Assembly (NCBI GenBank): GCA_019750135.1
Contig: JAIEOV010000064.1
Span: 58,474-122,473, forward strand
Length of the DNA: 64,000 nt
Reading direction: 5' to 3'
From: Reyranella sp.
GTDB lineage: Bacteria > Pseudomonadota > Alphaproteobacteria > Reyranellales > Reyranellaceae
Shown: positions 44,387-55,312 of the stretch, piece by piece
How the letters are laid out: each line of letters starts with the position of its first letter
Position numbering within the stretch: the first letter of the stretch is position 1
Notes under the pieces: model-generated
Database searches by the model: none
What the model saw: only the letters and a program-made list of their open reading frames with translations
Told to the model about the DNA's origin: nothing
Position numbers and translations under genes: made by a program

Positions 44387-45564
44387 GCGCCGCCCACTGG
44401 CGCAAGGCCATGAACTTCACTGGCCCCAGCCGCAGCTGGTCGGGCGGCCGCGCCACCGCGGCACCGCGCGCGACGACAACGCCCTCCGCCGCTGCGCCGC
44501 CTACAAGCCTTCTCCAGTCGTGGCGTCACATCGGCTGGCGCCACGTCGTCGTGCTCGCCGCCGTGCTCGTCTACCCGTGGATCGTGCCGCCCTTCTTCAC
44601 CTATCAGATCGGCGGCCAGGCGCTGACGCTGGGCCTGATCGCGCTGTCGCTCACCTTCCTGGCGGGCTACGGCGGCATGCTGTCGCTCGCGCAGATGACC
44701 GTGGCCGGCATGGCGGGCTACATCGTCGCCATCCTGGGCGTGAGCGGCACTCCCGAGATCAGCCTGGGCTGGCCGTGGTGGCTGGTGGTGGTGCTGGCGA
44801 TCGCCGGCGGCACGCTCGCCGCGACCCTGATCGGCTGGCTGTCGGTGCGCACCGAGGGCATCTACACCATCATGATCACGCTCGCGATCGGGATGGCCTT
44901 CTTCTACCTGGCGCAGCAGAACTACGCGATCTTCAACGGCTTCCAGGGCTTCCAGAAGGTCGTGCCGCCGGTCGTGCTGGGCATCGATTGGCGCACGCCG
45001 ATTCCTTATTACTACCTCGCCCTGTTCTGGGCGCTCGCCGGCTACTTCTTCGTGAAGTACCTGATCCGCGCCCCGTTCGGCATCGCGCTGCAGGGCGTGC
45101 GCGACAACGCGCGGCGCATGAGTGCGTTGGGCTACAGCCCGGTGGCGCACCGCGTCGCGGCCTATGCCGTGGCCGGCCTCATCGCCTCGATCGGCGGCGT
45201 GCTGCTGGTCTGGTACAATGGCCTGATCACGCCGGGATCAGTCGGCACCTCCTGGATGATCAACATCCTGATCGTCGCCGTGCTGGGCGGCATGCGCCAT
45301 CCCGTCGGGCCATTCATCGGCGCCGTCGTGTTCGTGCTGCTGCAGAACTTCGCCATCGACCTGATCGATCGCGAGCGGTTCAACCTGGTGATCGGCCTTG
45401 TGTTCCTGGTGATCGTGCTGTTTTCGCCCGACGGCCTGCTTGGCTGGTGGGACATGCTTCGGGATTGGGCGCGGCGGCGCATGGCCGACGCTGGCACCAA
45501 AGCAAGGGGAGGAGAGTGGCGTTCGGTAAGCGTTACACAAGCGCGGCCGGCAGGCCGCTCATGA
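44383..45564 (+). CDS. livM: LivM-type ABC transporter permease
   Basis: 393 residues. An Ala/Pro/Ser-rich cytoplasmic leader of about 45 residues precedes the permease core (GGQALTLGLIALSLTFLAGYGGMLSLAQMTVAGMAGYI, region 77-114; then IRAPFGIALQGVRDNARRMSALGY). It is not fused to an ATPase here, unlike the two other LivM proteins in this window. A GCGGCC/GGCCGC hairpin (45543-45558) sits at the very end, just before the ribosome site of the binding-protein gene. The first ATG overlaps the livH stop. Confidence 0.9.
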   Translation: MSAAHWRKAMNFTGPSRSWSGGRATAAPRATTTPSAAAPPTSLLQSWRHIGWRHVVVLAAVLVYPWIVPPFFTYQIGGQALTLGLIALSLTFLAGYGGMLSLAQMTVAGMAGYIVAILGVSGTPEISLGWPWWLVVVLAIAGGTLAATLIGWLSVRTEGIYTIMITLAIGMAFFYLAQQNYAIFNGFQGFQKVVPPVVLGIDWRTPIPYYYLALFWALAGYFFVKYLIRAPFGIALQGVRDNARRMSALGYSPVAHRVAAYAVAGLIASIGGVLLVWYNGLITPGSVGTSWMINILIVAVLGGMRHPVGPFIGAVVFVLLQNFAIDLIDRERFNLVIGLVFLVIVLFSPDGLLGWWDMLRDWARRRMADAGTKARGGEWRSVSVTQARPAGRS

Positions 45565-45581
45565 CAGCGAGGAGGAAACCA

Positions 45582-46835
45582 ATGACCAAGCGGATGACGA
45601 CGTTAGTCGGCCTGCTGGCGGGGGCGGCGGTCGCGACCGTGCTCCCGGCGGCGGCCCAGGCGCAGGAGACGATCAAGATCGGCCTCCTGGCCACGCTCGA
45701 AGGCCCGTTCGCCGCCGGCGGCCAGGACGGCATGCGCGGCGCCGAGCTGGCGCTCAAGGAAAAGAACGGCATGGCCGGCGGCAAGAAGATCGAGATCATC
45801 AAGGCCTCGTCCGACGCCAAGCCCGACGTGGCGGTCAACGCCACCCGCAAGCTGGTCGAGCAGGACAAGGTCCAGATCATGGTCGGCCCGCTGTCGGGCT
45901 CCGAAGGCATCGCGGTCAAGGACTACTCCAAGTCGCAGCCGGGCGTGACCTTCATCAACGGCTCGTCGGGCGCCCAGGGCACGACCCTGGTCAATCCGTC
46001 GCCCAACTTCTACCGCTTCAACACCGACGGCGCGCAGTGGATGGTCGGTCTCGGCGACTACGCGCTGAACGACAAGAAGTACAAGAAGATGGCGCTGATC
46101 GCCGAGGACTATTCCTTCCCGTACTCGCAGGTGCAGGGCTTCATGGCCGGCTACTGCAAGCTCGGCGGCAAGATCACGCACAAGGCGTGGGTGCCGCTCG
46201 GCGGCAAGGATTACTCGTCGGTGATCTCCAAGCTGCCGACCGACGTCGACGCGCTCCTGGTCGTGTTGGGCGGCGCCGACGCGGTGAACTTCCTCAGCCA
46301 ATACGAGCAGGCCGGCGGCGATAAGCCGATGGTCGGCGGCTCGATCACGGTCGACCAGACCGTGCTGAACTTCAAGGGCAAGCGCCGTGAATCGCTGCTC
46401 GGCACGCCGGCCGCCGGCCCGATGGCCGATTCGATCGACACGCCGGAATGGAAGAAGTTCGTGGCCGACTACAAGGCCAACTTCAAGGACGGCTTCCCGA
46501 GCCCGTCGCTGTTCGCCTTCGTCTACTACATCAACATGAAGGCGGCGCTCGACGGTCTCGACGCGGTCAAGGGCGACCTCTCGAACAACCAGGCCAAGTA
46601 TCGCGAGGCGCTGCAGAACCTGAAGCTTAAGACGCCGGCCGGCGACATCACGCTCGACGAGAACCGTCAGGCGATCGGCCCGACCTTCATCACCGAAGTG
46701 GCGAAGGGCGCCGACGGCACCTTCTACAACAAGGTCGTGAAGACCATCCCAAGCGTCAACCAGCGGCTCAACCTCAGCAAGGAGGAGTTCGACAAGATGG
46801 GTCTCGGCTCGCGCGACGTGCCGAGCTGCCCGTAA
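45582..46835 (+). CDS. Periplasmic substrate-binding protein of the second Liv-type transporter
   Basis: 417 residues with a Sec signal peptide (TTLVGLLAGAAVATVLPAAAQA, cut near AQA at 27). The mature part shows the type-I fold: TIKIGLLATLEGPFAAGGQDGMRGAELALKE and KLVEQDKVQIMVGPLSGSEG, given as landmarks. The start ATG at 45582 has GAGGAGG upstream; an earlier ATG at 45561 is less likely. Its place between livM and livG is unusual for the class, where it usually comes first. The ligand would be the substrate of the amidohydrolase/FAH set, unknown. Confidence 0.9.
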   Translation: MTKRMTTLVGLLAGAAVATVLPAAAQAQETIKIGLLATLEGPFAAGGQDGMRGAELALKEKNGMAGGKKIEIIKASSDAKPDVAVNATRKLVEQDKVQIMVGPLSGSEGIAVKDYSKSQPGVTFINGSSGAQGTTLVNPSPNFYRFNTDGAQWMVGLGDYALNDKKYKKMALIAEDYSFPYSQVQGFMAGYCKLGGKITHKAWVPLGGKDYSSVISKLPTDVDALLVVLGGADAVNFLSQYEQAGGDKPMVGGSITVDQTVLNFKGKRRESLLGTPAAGPMADSIDTPEWKKFVADYKANFKDGFPSPSLFAFVYYINMKAALDGLDAVKGDLSNNQAKYREALQNLKLKTPAGDITLDENRQAIGPTFITEVAKGADGTFYNKVVKTIPSVNQRLNLSKEEFDKMGLGSRDVPSCP

Positions 46836-46848
46836 CACGCTGGTAGCC

Positions 46849-47636
46849 ATGGCCCTGGTCACCTCCGACCTGCCGCAAACGCAGCTCGCCACCGGTGACG
46901 CCCTCGAGCTCGAGGGCGTCACGCGGACCTTCGGCGCGCTGCGCGCCATCGAGGACGTCTCGTTCTCGGTGGCGGCGGGCGAGCGTCGGGCGGTGATCGG
47001 GGCCAACGGCGCCGGCAAGACGACCTTGTTCAACGTCATCACCGGCGACTTTCCCGTGACCGCGGGCCGCGTGCGCTTCTTCGGCGAGGACATCACCGAG
47101 GTGCCGGCCTACGACCGCATCCGCATGGGCTTGCGGCGCACCTACCAGTCGTCGCTCCTGTTCCGGAATCTTACTGTCTGGGACAATCTCTTCCTTGCCG
47201 TACGCGGCGTGGCGCGTGGCCGCTTCGATTTCCGCCGGGCGCGCGGCTCGCATCCCTCGCGCATTGCGACCGACGAGCTGCTCGAGCGCGCCCGCCTGCA
47301 GTCGGTGGCGCAGCGGCTGGTATCGAGCCTGTCGCACGGCCAGCAGCGCCAGCTGGAGATCGGCATGGCGCTGGCCGGCGCGCCGCGCCTGATCCTGTTC
47401 GACGAACCCGCCGCCGGCCTGTCGCCGGCCGAGCGCCGCGAGCTGGTAACCTTGCTGCGGGCGCTGCCCGAGCACATGGGCTTCATCCTGATCGAGCACG
47501 ATCTCGACATCGCTCTGCGCGTCGTCGACCGGGTCACCGTCATGCACAACGGCCGCGTCCTGAAGCACGGCACGCCGCAGGAGATCGAGAACGACGCCGA
47601 GGTCGCGGCCATCTACATGGGCGGAGGCCGGCACTG

Positions 47637-47637
<1 letters not shown>
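46849..47637 (+). CDS. livG: LivG-type ABC transporter ATPase
   Basis: 262 residues. Walker A GANGAGKTT near 52, a slightly altered signature LSHGQQRQLEIGMALAG, Walker B LILFDEPAAGLSP, and IEHDLDIALRV (switch). The length and the signature with QQRQLEI match LivG. It begins 13 bases after the binding protein, and its stop overlaps the start of the fused LivF gene by one base (TGATG). It works with the ATPase half of the next protein to power the H/M permeases. Confidence 0.92.
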
Positions 47638-49925
<2,288 letters not shown>

Positions 49926-49929
49926 GGAC

Positions 49930-50760
49930 ATGGCCCGGATCCCCCGCAAAGACATCCTCGACCGCCTGCACGACATGATCGACCGCGGCGAACCCATCAT
50001 CGGCGGCGGCGCCGGAACCGGCCTCTCGGCCAAGTGCGAGGAGGCGGGCGGCATCGACCTGATCGTGATCTACAATTCCGGCCGCTACCGCATGGCCGGC
50101 CGCGGCTCGCTGGCCGGCCTTCTGGCCTACGGCAACGCCAACGACGTCGTGCTGGAGATGGCGCGCGAGGTGCTGCCGGTGGTCAAGAAGACGCCTGTGC
50201 TGGCCGGCGTCAACGGCACCGATCCGTTCCTGATCCTCGACGATTTCCTGCATCATCTGCGCGAGCTCGGCTTCTCCGGCGTGCAGAACTTCCCGACGGT
50301 CGGCATCATCGACGGCCAGTTCCGCCAGAACCTGGAAGAAACCGGCATGGGTTTCAGCCACGAGGTCGCGATGATCCGTGCCGCCAGCGAGCACGATCTC
50401 CTGACCACGCCCTACGTGTTCAACGAGCGCGAGGCCATCGCCATGGCCGAGGCCGGCGCCGACATCATCGTCTGCCACATGGGCCTGACGACCGGCGGCA
50501 GCATCGGCGCGGAGACCGGGCTCGAGCTCGCCGACTGCCCGCCGCTGATCGACGCCTGGTCGGCGGCGGCGCGCCAGGTCAACAGGGACGTCATCGTGCT
50601 GTGCCACGGCGGGCCGATCGCCACGCCCGAGGATGCCGGGTTCATCCTGGCGCAGTGCCCCGAATGCAACGGCTTCTACGGAGCCTCGAGCATGGAACGC
50701 CTGCCGACCGAGCAGGCGCTCGTCGAAACAACGCGTCAATTCAAGAAGATCAGAAGATAG
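49930..50760 (+). CDS. Phosphoenolpyruvate hydrolase (PEP_hydrolase/TIM-barrel) family protein
   Basis: 276 residues forming a TIM barrel of the PEP-hydrolase/isocitrate-lyase-related family: GEPIIGGGAGTGLSAKCEEAGGIDLIVIYNSGRYRMAGRGS at the N-terminus (region 20-60), then HMGLTTGGSIG and LCHGGPIATPEDA. It starts four bases after the Tm-1 fusion stop. In plant Tm-1 the same two domains are one protein, so these two gene products very likely act together. The actual reaction is not established, and the PEP hydrolase name is only a family label. Confidence 0.87.
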   Translation: MARIPRKDILDRLHDMIDRGEPIIGGGAGTGLSAKCEEAGGIDLIVIYNSGRYRMAGRGSLAGLLAYGNANDVVLEMAREVLPVVKKTPVLAGVNGTDPFLILDDFLHHLRELGFSGVQNFPTVGIIDGQFRQNLEETGMGFSHEVAMIRAASEHDLLTTPYVFNEREAIAMAEAGADIIVCHMGLTTGGSIGAETGLELADCPPLIDAWSAAARQVNRDVIVLCHGGPIATPEDAGFILAQCPECNGFYGASSMERLPTEQALVETTRQFKKIRR

Positions 50761-50773
50761 TCGGGAGGATCCC

Positions 50774-52483
50774 ATGAGCGGAGCCCAGTTCGGCACCTTT
50801 GTCCTAGGACTGATCGTCGTCGCCATCGTCGTGGCGATCGTCGTCTGGCTGTTCAACTGGCTCTACCTGCGCTCGTCGAAGGAAAGAGCCTTCGTGCGCA
50901 CGGGCCTGGCCGGCCAGAAAGTGGTCATGAACGGCGGTGCCTTCGTGCTGCCGATCGTGCACGAGGTCATCCCGGTCAACATGAACACCTTGCGCCTGGA
51001 GGTGGCGCGCGGCCGCGACAAGGCGCTGATCACCCGCGATCGCATGCGCGTCGACGTGCTGAGCGAATTCTATGTCCGCGTCCAGGCGACCGACACCGCC
51101 ATCGCTGCCGCCGCCCAGACGCTCGGTCAGCGCACCATGCAGCCCGATGCGCTGCGCGAGCTGATCGAGGGCAAGTTCGTCGATGCGCTGCGCACCGTCG
51201 CGGCCGAGATGACCATGGAGGAGATGCACGAGCGGCGCGGCGACTACGTGAAGCGCGTGCGCTCGGTCGTGGCTGAGGACCTGCTGCAGAACGGTCTCGA
51301 GCTCGAGACCGTGTCGCTGACCCAGCTCGACCAGACCGCCATGGAATTCTTCAACCCGTCCAACGCCTTCGACGCCGAGGGCCTGACGCGGCTCACCGAG
51401 CAGATCGAGCGGCGCAAGAAGATCCGTAACGACATCGAACAGGACACGATGATCGAGATCCGCAACAAGAATCTCGACACCGAGCGGCAGGCGCTGGAGA
51501 TCGATCGGGCGCTGGAGCACGCGCGACTGGCGCAGGAGCAGGATCTCGAGACCCAGCGCGCGGCGCAGCGCGCCCAGGTGGCGCGCGAGCGCGCCGACAA
51601 GGACCAGGAGGCCGAGCGGGCGCAGATCACCTCGCGCCAGGCCATCGAGCAGGCCCGCATCGCCTCGGAGCGCGCCGTCGAGGAGCAGCGCATCGCCAAG
51701 GAGCGCGAGGTCGAGGAGCTCGAGATCGAGCGCCGCAAGGCGATCGAGCTCGCCGAGCAGGAGAGGGCCGTCGCCGTCGCCGAGCAGTCGCGGGCGCAGT
51801 CCGTGGCCCAGGCCGAAGCCGACAAGGCCCGCGCCATCGCCGTCGCCGAGGAGGAGAAGGTCTTCACCGCGCGCGAGACCGAGATGGCGCAGCGGCGCAA
51901 GAGCGTCGAGCTGATCGCGGCTCAGCAGGAGGCCGAGCGCGAGGCGCTGCGTCTCAGGGTCGCCGCCGAGGCCGAGAAGAATGCAGCGGCGGACCGCGGT
52001 GCTGCCGTGCGCGCCGAGGCGGAGGCCGAGGCCGACGCCGAGAAGATCCGGGCGCTGGCCAATCGCATCCGGCTGGAAGTCGATGCCGAGGGCACGCGTC
52101 TGATGAACGAGGCCCAGAACCTGCTCTCGGCCGACGCCCGCCTGTCGGCCATGCGGCTCCGGCTCATCGACAAGCTCGATTCGATCATCCGCGAATCGGT
52201 GAAGCCGATGGAGCGCATCGAGGGCATAAAGATCCTGCATGTCGACGGCTTCGGCGGCGGCGGCGGAGGCGGCCACGCCAATGCCGGCGATGCCGGCAGC
52301 GGGCTCGCCGACAGCGTCGTGAACTCGGCCCTGCGTTTCCGCGCCCAGGCGCCGCTGATCGACCAGCTGCTGCGCGAGATCGGCGTTGCCGGCGGCGATG
52401 TCGGCCGCGTGGCGCAAGGCCTGCTCGACCGCACCCAGGGCTCGAGCGGCCCGCCGGTGCCCGCGAATCCGCCCGGGGAGTAG
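50774..52483 (+). CDS. Flotillin-like SPFH/band 7 membrane protein
   Basis: 569 residues. One membrane span (LGLIVVAIVVAIVVWLF, about 11-27), then an SPFH domain (GGAFVLPIVHEVIPVNMNTLRLEV region), a long coiled coil rich in Glu, Arg, Ala (about 230-470), and a glycine-rich run near residue 495. This is the YqiK/flotillin layout: a scaffold that oligomerises at the membrane. GGGAGG is upstream of the ATG. Co-location with a transporter and Tm-1-like proteins suggests a membrane platform for the pathway, which is inference. Confidence 0.9.
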   Translation: MSGAQFGTFVLGLIVVAIVVAIVVWLFNWLYLRSSKERAFVRTGLAGQKVVMNGGAFVLPIVHEVIPVNMNTLRLEVARGRDKALITRDRMRVDVLSEFYVRVQATDTAIAAAAQTLGQRTMQPDALRELIEGKFVDALRTVAAEMTMEEMHERRGDYVKRVRSVVAEDLLQNGLELETVSLTQLDQTAMEFFNPSNAFDAEGLTRLTEQIERRKKIRNDIEQDTMIEIRNKNLDTERQALEIDRALEHARLAQEQDLETQRAAQRAQVARERADKDQEAERAQITSRQAIEQARIASERAVEEQRIAKEREVEELEIERRKAIELAEQERAVAVAEQSRAQSVAQAEADKARAIAVAEEEKVFTARETEMAQRRKSVELIAAQQEAEREALRLRVAAEAEKNAAADRGAAVRAEAEAEADAEKIRALANRIRLEVDAEGTRLMNEAQNLLSADARLSAMRLRLIDKLDSIIRESVKPMERIEGIKILHVDGFGGGGGGGHANAGDAGSGLADSVVNSALRFRAQAPLIDQLLREIGVAGGDVGRVAQGLLDRTQGSSGPPVPANPPGE

Positions 52484-52486
52484 CCG

Positions 52487-52924
52487 TTGATCAAGGTCTA
52501 CACGTCGAGCGTCATCGACGCGCCGGCCGAGCAGGTATGGGCGCGCATCCGCGACTTCAACGGCCTGCCGGGCTGGACGCCGTTCGTCGCCGAATCGCGC
52601 ATCGAGGGCGGGTTGCCGTCCGACAAGATCGGCTGCGTGCGCAACTTCCGTCTCAAGGATGGCGGGATGATCCGCGAGCAGCTGCTGACCCTGTCGGACT
52701 ACGACTACCAGTGCTCCTACTCGATCCTGGAAAGCCCGATGGGCGTCGACAACTACGTCGCCACGCTCAAGCTCACGCCGGTGACCGACGGCAACCGCAC
52801 CTTCGCCGAATGGTGGGCCGAGTTCGACTGCGCCCCGGAGCGCGAGGGCCAGCTCTCGCGCGATATCGGCCAGGGCGTGTTCCAGGCGGGCTTCGATTCC
52901 CTGAAGATGCTGGTGCGGCGTTGA
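52487..52924 (+). CDS. SRPBCC (START-like) family protein
   Basis: 145 residues with the SRPBCC landmarks VIDAPAEQVWARIRDFNGLPGW and the closing helix FQAGFDSLKMLVRR. The fold makes a deep hydrophobic pocket used to bind or act on lipids and aromatic compounds. The start is TTG at 52487, three bases after the flotillin stop, with no ATG nearby. Its sequence is closely related to the N-terminal half of the next protein, so the two arose by duplication. The ligand is unknown. Confidence 0.85.
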   Translation: MIKVYTSSVIDAPAEQVWARIRDFNGLPGWTPFVAESRIEGGLPSDKIGCVRNFRLKDGGMIREQLLTLSDYDYQCSYSILESPMGVDNYVATLKLTPVTDGNRTFAEWWAEFDCAPEREGQLSRDIGQGVFQAGFDSLKMLVRR

Positions 52925-52937
52925 CGCGCCCCCGGCG

Positions 52938-54392
52938 ATGATCCGGGTCACCCGGTCCGCCATCATCGACGCGCCGATCGAGCGCGTGTGGGCGGTGCTG
53001 CGCGACTTCAACAGCCACACGGCGTGGCATCCGGTCGTGGCCGAATCGGCGATCGAGAACGACGAGCCCTCCGACCAGGTCGGCTGCGTGCGCAACTTCA
53101 CCCTGAAGGACGGCAACCACATCCGCGAGCAGCTGCTGGCGCTTTCGGACAACGACTACGTCTCGACCTACTGCATCCTCGACGCCACGCTGCCCATGCA
53201 GCGCTACGTCGCCACCGTGCAGCTGAAGCGCGTCACCGACGGCGATCGCACCTTCTGGCACTGGCAGTCGACCTTCGACACGCCGCGCGGCCGCGAGCAG
53301 GAATTCGCCGACCTCGTCGGCAAGGGCGTCTACGAAGGCGGCTTCGAAGGCCTGCGCGCCTTCCTGCGCCGCCGCCCCGGTGCGCCGGCCATCCGGACGG
53401 CCGGCGGCGAGACGATGGCGACGCAGGGCATGGTCGCGAGCCGCTTCGGCGGTCCCGACGTCCTGGAAGCGCGCCCGCTCGAGGCGAAGGCGCCCGGCCC
53501 GGGCGAGGTCCGCGTCCGCCACGGCGCCGTCGGCGTCAACTACATCGACGTCTATATCCGCAAGGGCGAGGTCCGGATGATCGAGCCGCCCGCGCCCATC
53601 GGCATGGAGGCCGCGGGCGTGGTCCTCGATGTCGGCGCCGGCGTCACCCACCTGCTGCCGGGCGACCGCGTCGCCTATGCCTGCGCCCCGCCCGGCGCCT
53701 ATGTCGGCGTGCGCACCTTGCCGGCGAGCCAGGTCGTCGTGCTGCCCGACGAGGTCGACGACGAGACGGCGGCGGCCCTGATGCTGAAGGGCATGACGGC
53801 GGAATACCTGCTGCATCGCACGCATCTGCTGCGCGGCGGCGAGACCGTGCTGGTCCATGCGGCGGCGGGTGGCGTCGGCCTGATGCTCTGCCAATGGGCC
53901 AAGGCGCTCGGCGCGCGGGTGATCGGCACGGTCTCGACCGACGACAAGGCCCGCGCGGCCCGAGCGGCCGGCTGCGACGCCGTCATCGTCGGTCGCGACT
54001 ATCGCTTCGCCGGCGCCCTCCACGACGCCACCGGCGGCCATGGCGCCGACGTCATCTATGACGGGCTGGGCCAGGCCGCCGCGCGGGAAAACTTCGAGGC
54101 GCTGGCGATGTGCGGCCATTGGATCTGCTACGGCCACGCCAGTGGGCCGGTCGATCGCCTGTCGGTCGAAAGCCTGGGCCAGAAATCCGCGACCTTCTCC
54201 AGCCCGGTGCTGTTCCACTACACCGCCGAGCGCGCGACCCTGACGGACATGGCCCAGCGCACCTTCGAAGCGCTGCGGCAGGGCACCATCCGGCTCGACA
54301 TCCGCCATCGCTACCCGCTGTCGGCGGCCGCGCAGGCCCATCGCGACCTCGAAGGTCGCGCCACCACAGGCCCACTGATCCTGCTGCCGTAG
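52938..54392 (+). CDS. SRPBCC domain fused to an MDR-type quinone oxidoreductase
   Basis: 484 residues. Residues 1-145 are an SRPBCC domain (IIDAPIERVWAVLRDFNSHTAWHP) paralogous to the previous gene; from about 163 a zinc-free medium-chain quinone oxidoreductase follows (GVNYIDVYIRKGE, PIGMEAAGVVLDVG, HAAAGGVGLMLCQWAKALGA with the NADPH-binding AxxGGVG). An internal ATG at 53415 could allow separate translation of the reductase, but no good ribosome site is present. The stop touches the stop of the convergent Crp/Fnr gene. Binding pocket and reductase in one chain suggest a reducible quinone-like ligand. Confidence 0.85.
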   Translation: MIRVTRSAIIDAPIERVWAVLRDFNSHTAWHPVVAESAIENDEPSDQVGCVRNFTLKDGNHIREQLLALSDNDYVSTYCILDATLPMQRYVATVQLKRVTDGDRTFWHWQSTFDTPRGREQEFADLVGKGVYEGGFEGLRAFLRRRPGAPAIRTAGGETMATQGMVASRFGGPDVLEARPLEAKAPGPGEVRVRHGAVGVNYIDVYIRKGEVRMIEPPAPIGMEAAGVVLDVGAGVTHLLPGDRVAYACAPPGAYVGVRTLPASQVVVLPDEVDDETAAALMLKGMTAEYLLHRTHLLRGGETVLVHAAAGGVGLMLCQWAKALGARVIGTVSTDDKARAARAAGCDAVIVGRDYRFAGALHDATGGHGADVIYDGLGQAAARENFEALAMCGHWICYGHASGPVDRLSVESLGQKSATFSSPVLFHYTAERATLTDMAQRTFEALRQGTIRLDIRHRYPLSAAAQAHRDLEGRATTGPLILLP

Positions 54393-55190
54393 TCAGTTCG
54401 TCGGCGTCAGCGCCCGCAGCGGCGGTACGGCCACCGCCGGCGCGGCCGGAATCCGCGTCAGGGTCGCCGGCTGGAAATGCGCCATCAGCTGCAGCGCCTT
54501 GCGGTCGACGAAGGTGATGCGCCGGCCGTCGGCGGCGATCAGGCCGTCGCCGCGCAGCTTGGCCAGCATGCGATTGAGATGCGGCACGCTCAGACCCAGT
54601 GCGTCGCTCATCACTTCCTGCGACACCGGCAGGTCGAAGCCGTTCTCCTCAGCGCGGCCGACGATCAGCAGGCGCGACTGGATCTCCAGCAGGAAATGCG
54701 CCAGCCGCTCGACCGAGGTGCGCCGGCCGATGTCGATGATGCGCTCGGCATACATGGTCGCCTCGTGCGCCGCGAGCCAGCTCAGCGCCAGGCCGAACTT
54801 GGGACGCCGGTAGCACAGCGCCACGAAGTCATCGAGCGAGCACACTTCGAGCCTCATGTCGCTCAAGGCGATGACCGAGAAGTTCGCATGATCCAGGAAG
54901 CTGCCGGGCAGTCCGATGACGTCCCCCGGCACCAGGATGCTCAAGATCTGCCGCTTGCCGTTGCGCAGGAGCTTGTAGCGGGCAGCAACGCCGTCGCGGA
55001 CGAAGCAGAGCTTGCGATATTCATAGCCGTCGACCACGAGATCCCGCCGCTTGCCGACGCTGAGCTCGCTTTCGAACAGCGAGCGCAGGTCGGCGATGTC
55101 GGCCGGCGCCAGGTCGGTATAGCGCCGCAGCCGCGTGACGAACGGACCGTCCCAATCGTCGTTCACAACCTTACGCGCGACGCCCGGCAT
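54393..55190 (-). CDS. Crp/Fnr family transcriptional regulator
   Basis: 265 residues: a cyclic-nucleotide-binding-type sensor domain (GDVIGLPGSFLD region 89-100) and a C-terminal HTH (VSQEVMSDALGLSVPHLNRMLAKLRGDGLI). It has no N-terminal cysteine cluster, so it is not an oxygen-sensing FNR. The recognition helix has PHLNR where FNR has ETISR, so TTGAT recognition is doubtful. The start at 55190 has AAAGGGA upstream; a longer start at 55238 is unlikely. It is divergent from the third Liv transporter and is probably its local regulator. Confidence 0.88.
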   Translation of the reverse strand: MPGVARKVVNDDWDGPFVTRLRRYTDLAPADIADLRSLFESELSVGKRRDLVVDGYEYRKLCFVRDGVAARYKLLRNGKRQILSILVPGDVIGLPGSFLDHANFSVIALSDMRLEVCSLDDFVALCYRRPKFGLALSWLAAHEATMYAERIIDIGRRTSVERLAHFLLEIQSRLLIVGRAEENGFDLPVSQEVMSDALGLSVPHLNRMLAKLRGDGLIAADGRRITFVDRKALQLMAHFQPATLTRIPAAPAVAVPPLRALTPTN

Positions 55191-55224
55191 TTCTGTCCCT
55201 TTGATCGATTGTTGTTCTTGGACG

Positions 55225-55238
55225 TTAATCTGCATCAA
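55225..55238. promoter_or_regulatory. FNR/FixK-like box between the Crp/Fnr gene and the third transporter
   Basis: TTAATCTGCATCAA matches the FNR/FixK consensus TTGAT-N4-ATCAA in nine of the ten defined bases. It lies 75 bp upstream of the binding-protein ATG and 35 bp upstream of the divergent regulator ATG, a position from which either promoter could be controlled. The neighbouring Crp/Fnr protein differs in the residues that read TTGAT, so another family member may bind it. Confidence 0.5.
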
Positions 55239-55312
55239 TAATTGCGGCTAAAGCGAGCCCTACCAAAGGCGAACACAGTGCCGCCCGGGATGGACATGTC
55301 CGGGAGGCAAAA

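Noticed and set aside
45543..45558. GCGGCC/GGCCGC hairpin as a terminator inside the second transporter operon
   Set aside because: Short stem inside the end of livM, without T-run; read-through to the binding protein is expected.
50804..53152. 782-codon minus-strand ORF opposite the flotillin gene
   Set aside because: Leucine/arginine-rich mirror of a coiled-coil gene.
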